This document shows positions 15,419 through 22,018 of a DNA stretch of 31,445 nt, piece after piece; position 1 is the first letter of the stretch, and the number at the start of each line of letters is the position of its first letter. This stretch comes from a virus, in IMG/VR virus record IMGVR_UViG_3300035034_000409, positions 1 through 31,445 of that record; one strand, 5' to 3'. Both the position numbers and the translations under genes were made by a program. The notes under the pieces are model-generated. The model saw only the letters and a list, made by a program, of their open reading frames with translations. It was not told the DNA's origin and made no database searches.

Positions 15419-16066
15419 TTAAATGAAGTCTTTTAAGTCTGCAAAAGGAAAACAGCGAATTGCTGAGTCTCTATTTAGATTGAAAATACCTTTGCGAATT
15501 TTTGAAATATTATTGAAGCCCGGAATCATCACAGTGTCGTATATATCAGTGCGTGTTTCTCTTCGGTGGTCTTTATGCCACTGGGCTTGTTTCGTTTTTG
15601 AGTTTAAGTCGTAGCCTATAAGGATCAACTGTTTATAGCCTACCTGATGGGCAATATTTATAAGCTGATGACCAGCGTTTGATCCTTCGATTGTGCCTAC
15701 AGTCTCTGAAAGACTGGCAGATTCTTTACCTTTAGTTTTACAAACAAAAGGCGTGACTCTAGGATATTTATTCCAGTATTGTATATTAGCCTTACACCCC
15801 ATGCTTATATAGCCATCAAAAGAGTTTTCTACATCGTGTTCTTTATCTGTATGCCATTCCCACCAAATTTGATCTGTAAAATGTAAAAGAATCGCATTAG
15901 GGAATAGTTTATATGCATTGTTTGTTACATATACGTCATGTTGTGTAAGGATAGAAGAGTCTGGGATAAGCTTAGTGACACTGGGCCCGCCGCCTATGAG
16001 AAAGCAAGAGTCTGAACCCTTGCTTTCTTTTAGATTATTAATAAGTTTAAGCTTTGAGTCTGTCAT
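15419..16066 (-). CDS. DUF115/MptE-like protein, possibly sugar or lipid related
   Basis: 215 residues from the ATG (MTDSKLKLINNLK). A GTG five codons upstream directly follows AGAAG and could be the real start, so the N terminus is uncertain. It has the Rossmann-type opening CFLIGGGPSVTKL (about residues 22-34) and later YKQLILIGYDLN, the pattern of DUF115 / 6-hydroxymethylpterin pyrophosphokinase MptE-like proteins, some of which act in surface glycan synthesis. It overlaps the dsbA-like gene. The role in the phage is unknown. Confidence 0.6.
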   Translation of the reverse strand: MTDSKLKLINNLKESKGSDSCFLIGGGPSVTKLIPDSSILTQHDVYVTNNAYKLFPNAILLHFTDQIWWEWHTDKEHDVENSFDGYISMGCKANIQYWNKYPRVTPFVCKTKGKESASLSETVGTIEGSNAGHQLINIAHQVGYKQLILIGYDLNSKTKQAQWHKDHRRETRTDIYDTVMIPGFNNISKIRKGIFNLNRDSAIRCFPFADLKDFI

Positions 16067-16349
16067 AGAGTAGTTCGACACCTTCTTGTTGCACTTGCAT
16101 CTCCGCGAGTTTTTCAGGCGATTTCATAATCTTTGCGACTGCGCGTGAGACTTTTGGATCAACGCCGTGAGACTCTTTTAATTCTTTAAGCACATCTTTG
16201 ATAAGCTCGCGCTCTGTGTCAATAGACTCTAGGCTTGCAACGATATTATTCAAGCGGTCTTTAATAGCCTGAATTTCATTGTTCTTAGAGTTTTTAACTG
16301 TTTTAGTTGGGGCTGTGTCGTTTAGAAAGTTTTCTACTGCGTTACTCAT
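16047..16349 (-). CDS. dsbA: DsbA/GapR-like double-strand DNA-binding protein
   Basis: 100 residues (T4 DsbA 89). The pattern IKDRLNNIVASLESIDTERE, IKDVLKELKESHGVDPKVSRA and EGVELLYDRL is that of T4 DsbA, which binds late promoter regions. It also resembles the GapR (DUF2312) family, which binds overtwisted DNA. Own promoter TTGACA/TATATT at 16385-16413 and a clear AAAAAGGAA ribosome site. It overlaps the next gene by 20 bases. Confidence 0.75.
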   Translation of the reverse strand: MSNAVENFLNDTAPTKTVKNSKNNEIQAIKDRLNNIVASLESIDTERELIKDVLKELKESHGVDPKVSRAVAKIMKSPEKLAEMQVQQEGVELLYDRLKA

Positions 16350-16384
16350 GATATATTTCCTTTTTCAATATTAGTTATATTATT

Positions 16385-16413
16385 AATATACGTTATATGT
16401 AGGATAGTGTCAA
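16385..16413 (-). promoter_or_regulatory. Promoter for the dsbA-like gene
   Basis: Minus strand TTGACA, exactly 17 bases, TATATT, 36 bases before the ATG. It begins right after the tag-RNA hairpin, so the tag RNA and dsbA are separate transcription units. Confidence 0.75.
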
Positions 16414-16414
16414 G

Positions 16415-16541
16415 TATAAAATGAATGTTTTTTCTGTTGCTAAGGAAAACATTCAAAACTCCGAAAGACTTTTCGCTGTTTGATCCGTTAGGACTACGCG
16501 GCTACTTTGTAATTCATACGTTCATTTGTGTTTGCGTATGC
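16415..16541 (-). ncRNA. Candidate small RNA carrying a tmRNA-like degradation-tag frame
   Basis: Between its own promoter (16545-16575) and a 9-bp hairpin (GAATGTTTT / AAAACATTC, 16423-16454) lies a short transcript. Codons 16535-16494 read GCA AAC ACA AAT GAA CGT, then ATG AAT TAC AAA GTA GCC GCG, then TAG: ANTNERMNYKVAA. It has the form of SsrA tags: AN start, Asn-Tyr, small C-terminal VAA. No start codon opens this frame; TAA lies in frame two codons upstream of the GCA. After the stop comes a second in-frame stop (TAA), and CCG/CGG pair around the stops, as helix P5 does in E. coli tmRNA. Other hairpins: CATACG/CGTATG and CGAAA/TTTCG. The GC-rich codons GCC GCG are unusual here. No tRNA part is attached; see 17492-17561. 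Chance resemblance cannot be excluded. Confidence 0.5.
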
Positions 16542-16544
16542 TTA

Positions 16545-16575
16545 TATTTATACATTAGTTTATACTGAGTGTCAA
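16545..16575 (-). promoter_or_regulatory. Combined host-type and late promoter for the tag RNA
   Basis: Minus strand TTGACA, 17 bases, TATAAA. The -10 is also a perfect TATAAATA late promoter (16545-16552). The predicted start, about 16540, lies a few bases before the tag frame. It overlaps the stop codon of the gene at 16572. Confidence 0.7.
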
Positions 16576-16784
16576 GTGTTATTTGATAAAAAATCTTTAA
16601 AAGTCACGATATTTTCATTTAATTTTTCAACGGTGGCTAAAACCGTATCTTTTTCAGCGTCATTTCTAAAAAAGATACTCCAGTTATCAATCCCATTGCG
16701 ATAAGACCTAGCCCAGTTTATTTTATTATCATCAAGATAATTCTTAATTTTAATTCTGTTTCTAGGCTTTGTGTGTATTAGCAT
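16572..16784 (-). CDS. Hypothetical protein, 70 residues
   Basis: MLIHTKPRNRIKIKNYLDDN and so on, basic N terminus; RSYRNGIDNWSIFFRND is the only distinctive part. No family recognised. The start lies four bases after the previous stop, with AAGAG only one base before the ATG. The leader AAATAAGAGTATG is shared exactly with the gene at 14334-14789. Confidence 0.55.
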   Translation of the reverse strand: MLIHTKPRNRIKIKNYLDDNKINWARSYRNGIDNWSIFFRNDAEKDTVLATVEKLNENIVTFKDFLSNNT

Positions 16785-16788
16785 ACTC

Positions 16789-17154
16789 TTATTTATTCTT
16801 ATCAGACTCTACAAACATTTTAAGAGTTTTTCCAGCGTCTTGTAGTGATGGTGTAATTTTTACACTGTTTGAGACATAACTTCTACCATTATGGTCTATA
16901 ACCTCAAAGCGTGTTACATCCTTATATAGATTATCGCCAACTTTTTCGTATATGCTTTCATTCTCCAGCACCACGTAACAGTCTGTTAGACCATTCCACA
17001 TATTATAACCCATAGTTCTTCCTGCAACGATAATATCAGGATTGTCTATAGAGTGTGTAGCCAACTCTTCGATGATATTTTCGAGTCTTCGGCGGCCATT
17101 GCTATGAATATCCAACTCATTTACTACAGACTCTAATTTTTCAAGTAGGTTCAT
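16789..17154 (-). CDS. Hypothetical protein, 121 residues
   Basis: Helical N terminus (LLEKLESVVNELDI, RRRLENIIEELATHS), then beta-type sequence (DIIVAGRTMGYNMWNG). Not recognised. It overlaps the upstream gene by 14 bases and sits in the set of small genes between the two tmRNA-like elements. Confidence 0.6.
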   Translation of the reverse strand: MNLLEKLESVVNELDIHSNGRRRLENIIEELATHSIDNPDIIVAGRTMGYNMWNGLTDCYVVLENESIYEKVGDNLYKDVTRFEVIDHNGRSYVSNSVKITPSLQDAGKTLKMFVESDKNK

Positions 17155-17392
17155 TTATAATACTCCATGCTGTAATTTCAGCCTCTTCAATCGGTGTGTG
17201 ACTATATCCGTAAGAATATTCATAATATTCGCATTCCCAAAAGCCAAGCCGCGCATCATCGGCATAGCCTTCAGAATCATATCCGTAAAATGCCAGACAT
17301 GCCACACCATCTATATATAATAGAATGGCAGTATCTCTTAACTCTTCGCCGACACGATATAATTCTTTAATATCTGTATTCCAGTCTATCAT
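17141..17392 (-). CDS. Hypothetical acidic, Tyr-rich protein, 83 residues
   Basis: Strongly acidic and aromatic (FWECEYYEYSYGYSHT), possibly a nucleic-acid mimic or binding inhibitor, but this is only composition. GGAGAG precedes the ATG. It is the first protein gene downstream of the tmRNA-like domain. Confidence 0.55.
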   Translation of the reverse strand: MIDWNTDIKELYRVGEELRDTAILLYIDGVACLAFYGYDSEGYADDARLGFWECEYYEYSYGYSHTPIEEAEITAWSIINEPT

Positions 17393-17491
17393 AGTCTATA
17401 CTCTCCAGCATGTTATAACTTTTATAGTATCTCTATCATTCACTCTTTGACTGTATCTAGTAACTACGTGATCAGTGAGTTTAATTTTTGT

Positions 17492-17561
17492 TGGTGGAAT
17501 GGGGGGGATTTGCACCCCCGTCCTGTTCAGCAATGCTGACAGTCGATCCTGAATCCATCCC
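17492..17561 (-). ncRNA. Minimal tmRNA tRNA-like domain without messenger part
   Basis: 70 nt with an encoded CCA end. Acceptor stem GGGATGG/CCATTCC with G3-U70, the alanine identity pair, and discriminator A. Then ATTCAGGATCGAC, nearly identical to the stemless D region of tmRNA (E. coli ATTCTGGATTCGAC). Then an 8-bp hairpin (CTGTCAGC / GCTGAACAG, one bulged A, loop ATT) in place of helix P2 and everything beyond it. Then GGAC, as in E. coli tmRNA, and a T arm GGGGG-TGCAAAT-CCCCC. There is no anticodon loop, tag frame or room for pseudoknots. It begins three bases after the stop of the methyltransferase gene. Known biology: AlaRS charges tmRNA using G3-U70, and SmpB binds its D region. That this RNA is charged and used is inference. 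Confidence 0.82.
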
Positions 17562-17564
17562 GTT

Positions 17565-18785
17565 TTAAATCTTTTTAAGTATGTGGACATCTTCAATTAC
17601 ATTCTCCCTTTTACCGTGATTTTGTTTTCTGATTTTAAACCCACCCCATGAAAGTTTCTTAGACTCTACATGCTCGAATTTATTCATAGCATACTCTAAC
17701 ATATCTTTTGATATTTGTACGTCTCTATACTTTTCAACAATCACAAAGGAAAAACAACCACCAGTCTTCAACGTATCGTAACATAAGTCTACCGTAGCCT
17801 TCCAATAGCCTTCAAGCCACGCTTCGTAAGTCTTATATGTTGTGGTACTCTGATTACCGTCTGGGTCTGGGTACAATTCAAGATTGTAATATGGTGGGCA
17901 AAAGAATACAGTATCAAAAGACTCTTTATACTTTTCTGGAAAATTAGTATTCTTCAGGCTTTCTGTAGGCAAGCATACTGTTTCAAGCGTCTTATCAGGC
18001 GCGAAGATAGTGTTTCTATTGTTAATAAATTCGTGAAGTTTTTCAGACTTAGTCAATACTTCAGATAATACGTCACCCATAACCATATGATTATATGTTG
18101 TAAGATTGTTAAAAGCAAGCACAGGCACGCACCACGAAGAGACTGGACAATAGATACTCTTTCCTTTAGGTAGAATGTTCTGAATAATGTAATAATATGT
18201 ATATGGATTAAAAACACTTGCTTTACTTGTAATACCACGCAAAATGGCAAAAAACGTGCTATAGTCTTTATTCTTAATAATATCAAAAGTCTGTGGTGAT
18301 AATGTTGCTTTTCTATTAGTGGTATATTCTTTCACAAAGCCTAACAAGGCTGTAAGTGTTGCTACACTACCGCTATTAGTCCTCTCAGTGCCGTAGTAAA
18401 TTTCATCATAAAACAGATTCTTAATTACTCGACCGTTCACACTAAATTTTTTACCGTCAATAAACCCATTTACTTCAATATTTTTATTATCAAAAAACAA
18501 TTCGTCCATAATCTCAGACTTATTGGAGATTGCACAATGGTCTTCCCACCATTGCCTAAGAATACGCTCAGGCTCTGAATAAAAAAACTCATATATCATA
18601 TGCATCCAGCTATCATGATTATCTCTATAGTCATTCCAAGTTCGACTTTTAATATAATCAATATACAATACAGGCTCAGTCTTTGTACCACTTTTAGTGA
18701 ATCTTTGATAAAACTCTTCATATGATAATTTTTCAATATTATCAATATCATAAGTCTTTTTAAAGTCTTCGTAAGTATTGAACAC
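17565..18785 (-). CDS. DNA methyltransferase-like protein (PPY motif)
   Basis: 406 residues; GTG start with GAGGA seven bases upstream. The catalytic motif FFCPPYYNLE (about residue 297) and the later GGCFSFVIVEKY are typical of amino-methyltransferases acting on DNA bases (N6-adenine or N4-cytosine); a clear FxGxG SAM motif is hard to place. The long N-terminal region is unique. Phage proteins of this type often lack proven activity. It ends three bases before the tmRNA-like RNA, which would have to be cut out of, or read through from, this transcript. Confidence 0.7.
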   Translation of the reverse strand: MFNTYEDFKKTYDIDNIEKLSYEEFYQRFTKSGTKTEPVLYIDYIKSRTWNDYRDNHDSWMHMIYEFFYSEPERILRQWWEDHCAISNKSEIMDELFFDNKNIEVNGFIDGKKFSVNGRVIKNLFYDEIYYGTERTNSGSVATLTALLGFVKEYTTNRKATLSPQTFDIIKNKDYSTFFAILRGITSKASVFNPYTYYYIIQNILPKGKSIYCPVSSWCVPVLAFNNLTTYNHMVMGDVLSEVLTKSEKLHEFINNRNTIFAPDKTLETVCLPTESLKNTNFPEKYKESFDTVFFCPPYYNLELYPDPDGNQSTTTYKTYEAWLEGYWKATVDLCYDTLKTGGCFSFVIVEKYRDVQISKDMLEYAMNKFEHVESKKLSWGGFKIRKQNHGKRENVIEDVHILKKI

Positions 18786-18992
18786 TTATATTCCTCGCGT
18801 ATTTCTAATTGTTAAACAGCTTGCGTTAATACTCGTATATTCTTCAGTGATCGAAGCGAGCATTTCGCTAGTCGTCACTGCACTATACATGCATTCTGAT
18901 AAAGTGTCAAATACAATTGGGTTACTTTTAATAACAATCTCACCAGTAGGTGTAATCATTACAATTACTGCAATAAACGCATTTAAGTCCAT
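18786..18992 (-). CDS. Hypothetical protein, 68 residues
   Basis: MDLNAFIAVIVMITPTGEIV, then FDTLSECMYSAVTTSEML: a hydrophobic first strand followed by a helix. It could be a short secreted or periplasmic protein, though no cleavage site is convincing. It overlaps the nuclease gene by ten bases and abuts the methyltransferase GTG. Confidence 0.55.
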   Translation of the reverse strand: MDLNAFIAVIVMITPTGEIVIKSNPIVFDTLSECMYSAVTTSEMLASITEEYTSINASCLTIRNTRGI

Positions 18993-19717
18993 TTGTGATA
19001 CTCCCTCACTCTTTGTATAGACTGTTTAAAATAGTTTATCGGAGACTCTATGAAGACTTGAGCATCAGCCATAGCCCCATTATCCTTAGCCATAATAATA
19101 ACAGTCTGTTTAGGCACAATGCCATACATTTCAGAGAACATTAAAGAGTATAAACAAGTCTGGATAAAATAGTCTTCAATCCATTCTTTTCTTTTTTCTT
19201 TGATTGTGGTCTTAAAGTCTATAATAGACAATACGCCTTTATATTCTGCCACACAATCTACGCGCCCTGCAATTTGCATTCTATTGGAAAATAATACACC
19301 CTCTAGGTTGTGTATATTATTAATATTCTTTAACTCTGGATATACCTGTCTGAATAGATGATACTCGTTTGTGTTTACTTTTGGTATGGTGTATTCTTCA
19401 CCTTTTATAAAAGACTCGCACAGATTATGTAAAGTATTACCTCTATCTCCAGCATCGTTTTTAATCTTTTCTGCTTCTTCTACGCCAACTCGCTTTATCC
19501 AGTCTTTAAGAATTGCTTTCTTTTTTTTAGACTGTGTGGCAGATAGTATAGTCGTTACAGAAGCGTACTTACTGCCATCAGGAACGGTGTAATGTCTCCC
19601 GCTTGTAAGTGTGGTACTGTCACACTCCAACTGAGAATCGTATGCATCATTAAAGACATATTCAGGTCTTGTAAAATCATATTCTTTCTTTCTAAAATTA
19701 TCTCGAAATTGACTCAT
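18983..19717 (-). CDS. PD-(D/E)XK exonuclease (RecB/Cas4-like nuclease domain)
   Basis: 244 residues from MSQFRDNFRKK; a longer frame overlaps the upstream gene further. Nuclease core: QIAGRVDCVAEYKG, then LSIIDFKTT, with Asp and Asp-x-Lys metal-site residues, followed by FIQTCLYSLMFSEMYG (the Q-x3-Y motif typical of RecB-type nucleases). The upstream helical part RGNTLHNLCESFIKGEEY matches the family. Similar nucleases occur in T4-like marine phages and probably process DNA ends in recombination. Confidence 0.8.
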   Translation of the reverse strand: MSQFRDNFRKKEYDFTRPEYVFNDAYDSQLECDSTTLTSGRHYTVPDGSKYASVTTILSATQSKKKKAILKDWIKRVGVEEAEKIKNDAGDRGNTLHNLCESFIKGEEYTIPKVNTNEYHLFRQVYPELKNINNIHNLEGVLFSNRMQIAGRVDCVAEYKGVLSIIDFKTTIKEKRKEWIEDYFIQTCLYSLMFSEMYGIVPKQTVIIMAKDNGAMADAQVFIESPINYFKQSIQRVREYHKWT

Positions 19718-19895
19718 TGTATAATAAGGCTTCCTGTTTCGTATTAAAGTAACGACAATCATAACAGTGACAATTATTCGCTAAGACTTCACCAGACTCT
19801 TTATTAGAGTCTTCGTCATATAACAAATAGTATGCCCCACAATCGTAATCGGTATCTACCATTCGTGAACACTTTACGCATGTATCAATAGACAT
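19698..19895 (-). CDS. Small Cys-rich protein, probable zinc finger
   Basis: 65 residues with CVKCSRM near the N terminus and CHCYDCRYF at about residues 42-50: two Cys pairs that could hold a zinc ion. Acidic overall. It is translated just ahead of the nuclease gene (20-base overlap). Function unknown. Confidence 0.6.
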   Translation of the reverse strand: MSIDTCVKCSRMVDTDYDCGAYYLLYDEDSNKESGEVLANNCHCYDCRYFNTKQEALLYNESISR

Positions 19896-19896
19896 A

Positions 19897-20100
19897 TTAT
19901 TCGTCCTTCGTATATGGTGTAGTACACTTAATCATTTCAATGAAATATTCAAGCTCTTCACACGTCCAGTCTTCATGATTATTGGCTATGTATGTAATAC
20001 AATCACAGACTATATCAGACTCCAGCGGAATGTTTGAATATTTGATAGGTTTACGACTTGCGTAAGTCTTAATTAGTGATTTTCTATTATTGGTGAGCAT
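19897..20100 (-). CDS. Hypothetical protein, 67 residues
   Basis: Basic N terminus (MLTNNRKSLIKTYASRKPIK), acidic C terminus with three Cys. No family recognised. It is the first gene of its transcript, with a promoter at 20132-20160, and abuts the next gene. Confidence 0.55.
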   Translation of the reverse strand: MLTNNRKSLIKTYASRKPIKYSNIPLESDIVCDCITYIANNHEDWTCEELEYFIEMIKCTTPYTKDE

Positions 20101-20131
20101 TATATATCCTCTATTCGATTCTTATAATACT

Positions 20132-20160
20132 ATTATACACCACTTCTTATATTTTTGCAA
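20132..20160 (-). promoter_or_regulatory. Host-type promoter for the 20100-to-17392 gene set
   Basis: Minus strand TTGCAA, 17 bases, TATAAT with GGTG before the -10. It lies in the end of the amidase gene. Transcription from here would run through the nuclease and methyltransferase into the tmRNA-like RNA. Confidence 0.65.
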
Positions 20161-20753
20161 ATTGTTTTTAATGATAAAAGACATTCATCAAAGGCTGGAC
20201 CAGTGTCTTGTTTTCTTCTAGGGGATATTTCAGAGTGTGCCATAACGTCAAGACATTTGTATTGTTTACATAATACTGGTGTTATGTCTAAAGCGCGTTT
20301 TATTTGCTGTGTTGTATATTTTTGCCAGTGTTTACCATTTTCATCTGTATATACGTCAAACGGTGATATGACACTACCAAACCATGTTTTATATTCACAC
20401 CCCGAAAAAGAAAGTGGTCCAGCATTGATAAACTCTATACCGATACTCCACGAATTTAATCCACCTGTTTGTTCACCATTTGGTCTTACCCAATTACTGA
20501 TACCAGCGTGCCAAGCTCTTTTACGAAAATCTAAGAGTTGATAAAGCGTCCCATCACGATCTATTGTAATATGCCAAGACACTTTGCCGTTTTTATATGT
20601 GTTATGCGCACTAGACGCTGAAGTGGAGGCTGTATAATGGTATATGATATAATCACATACGTTATTACCGCGCGAATACTTGTCTTCGTTTATAGACACT
20701 TTTTGTAGGGGTGTGTTATTTTCAAATAACCAATTATTTACAACTTTATACAT
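20133..20753 (-). CDS. N-acetylmuramoyl-L-alanine amidase, endolysin
   Basis: 206 residues, Amidase_2 fold. Zinc ligands are expected at His39 (YHYTAS), His173 (AHSEISP) and Asp183 in KQDTGPAFD. The stretch LNSWSIGIEFINAG (residues 99-112) is the conserved central strand. There is no signal peptide or obvious cell-wall-binding domain, so release would depend on a holin; none is recognised nearby. This differs from T4, whose lysozyme is a muramidase, and implies a Gram-negative type target wall without telling the host. Confidence 0.88.
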   Translation of the reverse strand: MYKVVNNWLFENNTPLQKVSINEDKYSRGNNVCDYIIYHYTASTSASSAHNTYKNGKVSWHITIDRDGTLYQLLDFRKRAWHAGISNWVRPNGEQTGGLNSWSIGIEFINAGPLSFSGCEYKTWFGSVISPFDVYTDENGKHWQKYTTQQIKRALDITPVLCKQYKCLDVMAHSEISPRRKQDTGPAFDECLLSLKTICKNIRSGV

Positions 20754-20758
20754 ACAGT

Positions 20759-20770
20759 TATTTATAAATA
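20759..20770. promoter_or_regulatory. Palindromic overlapping late promoters between amidase and repeat protein
   Basis: TATTTATAAATA reads as TATAAATA on both strands. The + strand copy (20763-20770) is well placed for the gene at 20795, which has AAGGAAAG before its ATG. The minus copy (20759-20766) lies only five bases before the amidase ATG and would give an almost leaderless message. Confidence 0.65.
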
Positions 20771-20794
20771 CACTTAGAAAGATAAGGAAAGACT

Positions 20795-22018
20795 ATGACA
20801 GACTGTATTACACTTGAAGACTCAAAAGCAATTAATTTTTACTGGAGAGGTGGAAGAAAACAAGGAACACTTGTCAGCCAGTTATTATGTTCAGCCAGTT
20901 TTTATACTGTGTATGACGCTACGAATAGCATTGGGTTAGCCCCGAGTTTACAGAATGCAGGATTGTGTATGTTAAGTGACAGTGAAGGTTTGTTATATCT
21001 AACAACGCCCGCGCAGAGCGGCAATATGATAGGCTATCCTATTAGTATAACAGGCAATAGTCTTTCTATAGGCTCACAAATTGATTTTGATTCTACGGAA
21101 ATGGGCGGTGGCGGCTGTAATCCCGCTATTAAGAGATTATCAGATACTCGCGCCTTTGGTATAAATTACGAACCTGTAAATGACACTTATGTAGCCTTTT
21201 TAATGTCACGAAGCGGAAGCGCGTACTCTGTTTTAGACTATGAGAATGTTATAGCAAACAGTTCAGCTTCAAGTCACAGAGCATTGGGTTTGGCAATACT
21301 ATCAGAGACTAAAGCCGTTGTGTTATACATGAAACAGGGGCTTGGGTTATTTGCCAAGGTTGTCACCATCTCTGGTGATACATTCACTCTAGGTGCAGAG
21401 TTAGACCTTGGCGAAGCCTCGGTAACTGATATGCCAATTTTTAGTGCGGTGTTGTCAGAGACTGAAATTATTGTTCCGGCCGGAAATCCACACGGTTGCG
21501 CAGTCTTGCTTACCGTTACAGGAACAACCATAGCAAACACTAATAAACTTGTTTTATTTACCAATAAACCTATATCAAGCCCCGACTTATCTATAGAGGC
21601 TGTTAATAACACTCATGCAGTAATGACGTTCACTGCACCAGCTAATGATATAAAATATTGTGTAATTAAAAATACTTCGGGAACACTATCTAAACATAGT
21701 GAAAAGGCTTTAAAACCTTCTGGTGAAGGCGCGGCGCAGATTCATTGGACAATATCCAATACTGCAAACTTATCTCCAACCAGAACAGTAGCCTTTATGC
21801 ATAATAACCTTTCAACTTCAAGAATGACGGAGCTTTTTACATTCTTGGTGAATGGTGATGAAGTCTCTTTAGAGAGTACAGAAGAGTTTGGTATTAGGGG
21901 GGTCCCGTCATTATTTCCTACTATAGCCGTGTTACCCAGCAAGGCAGGATTAGTCACTCATTCTGCTCCTTTGAACGCAAATCCAAGACCATCTGATATG
22001 AAATTACTCAAACTTTAA
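20795..22018 (+). CDS. Repeat protein, probable beta-propeller virion or fibre protein
   Basis: 407 residues. Degenerate units of about 50 residues are visible, each with a LS(D/E)T-(K/R/E)-A-hydrophobic strand: RLSDTRAFGINYE, ILSETKAVVLYMK, VLSETEIIVPAG, AVNNTHAVMTFTA. Between them are threonine-rich strands such as VVTISGDTFTLGAELDLG. This is typical of blade repeats in propeller domains used in phage receptor binding. It stands alone on the + strand behind a late promoter, flanked by leftward genes. Its 3' end overlaps the end of the PhoH gene by 15 bases. An exact tail location is not inferable. Confidence 0.65.
   Translation: MTDCITLEDSKAINFYWRGGRKQGTLVSQLLCSASFYTVYDATNSIGLAPSLQNAGLCMLSDSEGLLYLTTPAQSGNMIGYPISITGNSLSIGSQIDFDSTEMGGGGCNPAIKRLSDTRAFGINYEPVNDTYVAFLMSRSGSAYSVLDYENVIANSSASSHRALGLAILSETKAVVLYMKQGLGLFAKVVTISGDTFTLGAELDLGEASVTDMPIFSAVLSETEIIVPAGNPHGCAVLLTVTGTTIANTNKLVLFTNKPISSPDLSIEAVNNTHAVMTFTAPANDIKYCVIKNTSGTLSKHSEKALKPSGEGAAQIHWTISNTANLSPTRTVAFMHNNLSTSRMTELFTFLVNGDEVSLESTEEFGIRGVPSLFPTIAVLPSKAGLVTHSAPLNANPRPSDMKLLKL

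Noticed and set aside
16415-16541. The tag frame as an ordinary small gene starting at its internal ATG (MNYKVAA)
   Set aside because: Seven codons with no ribosome site, while the tag-like residues start upstream of the ATG. Kept as tag RNA candidate instead.
17492-17561. Reading the 70-nt RNA as an ordinary tRNA or as a phage attachment site
   Set aside because: There is no seven-base anticodon loop or D stem, and the D-region matches tmRNA. An attachment site would hold only the 3' end of ssrA, not the 5' end too, and no integrase is present in the window.
17396-17596. A 66-codon leftward frame running through the tmRNA-like RNA
   Set aside because: It translates the RNA stems into an implausible peptide, overlaps the methyltransferase end and has no ribosome site. 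RNA structure explains the sequence better.
20155-20541. Rightward 128-codon frame antisense to the amidase
   Set aside because: The opposite strand has a full amidase with zinc ligands; this frame lacks a ribosome site and family features.
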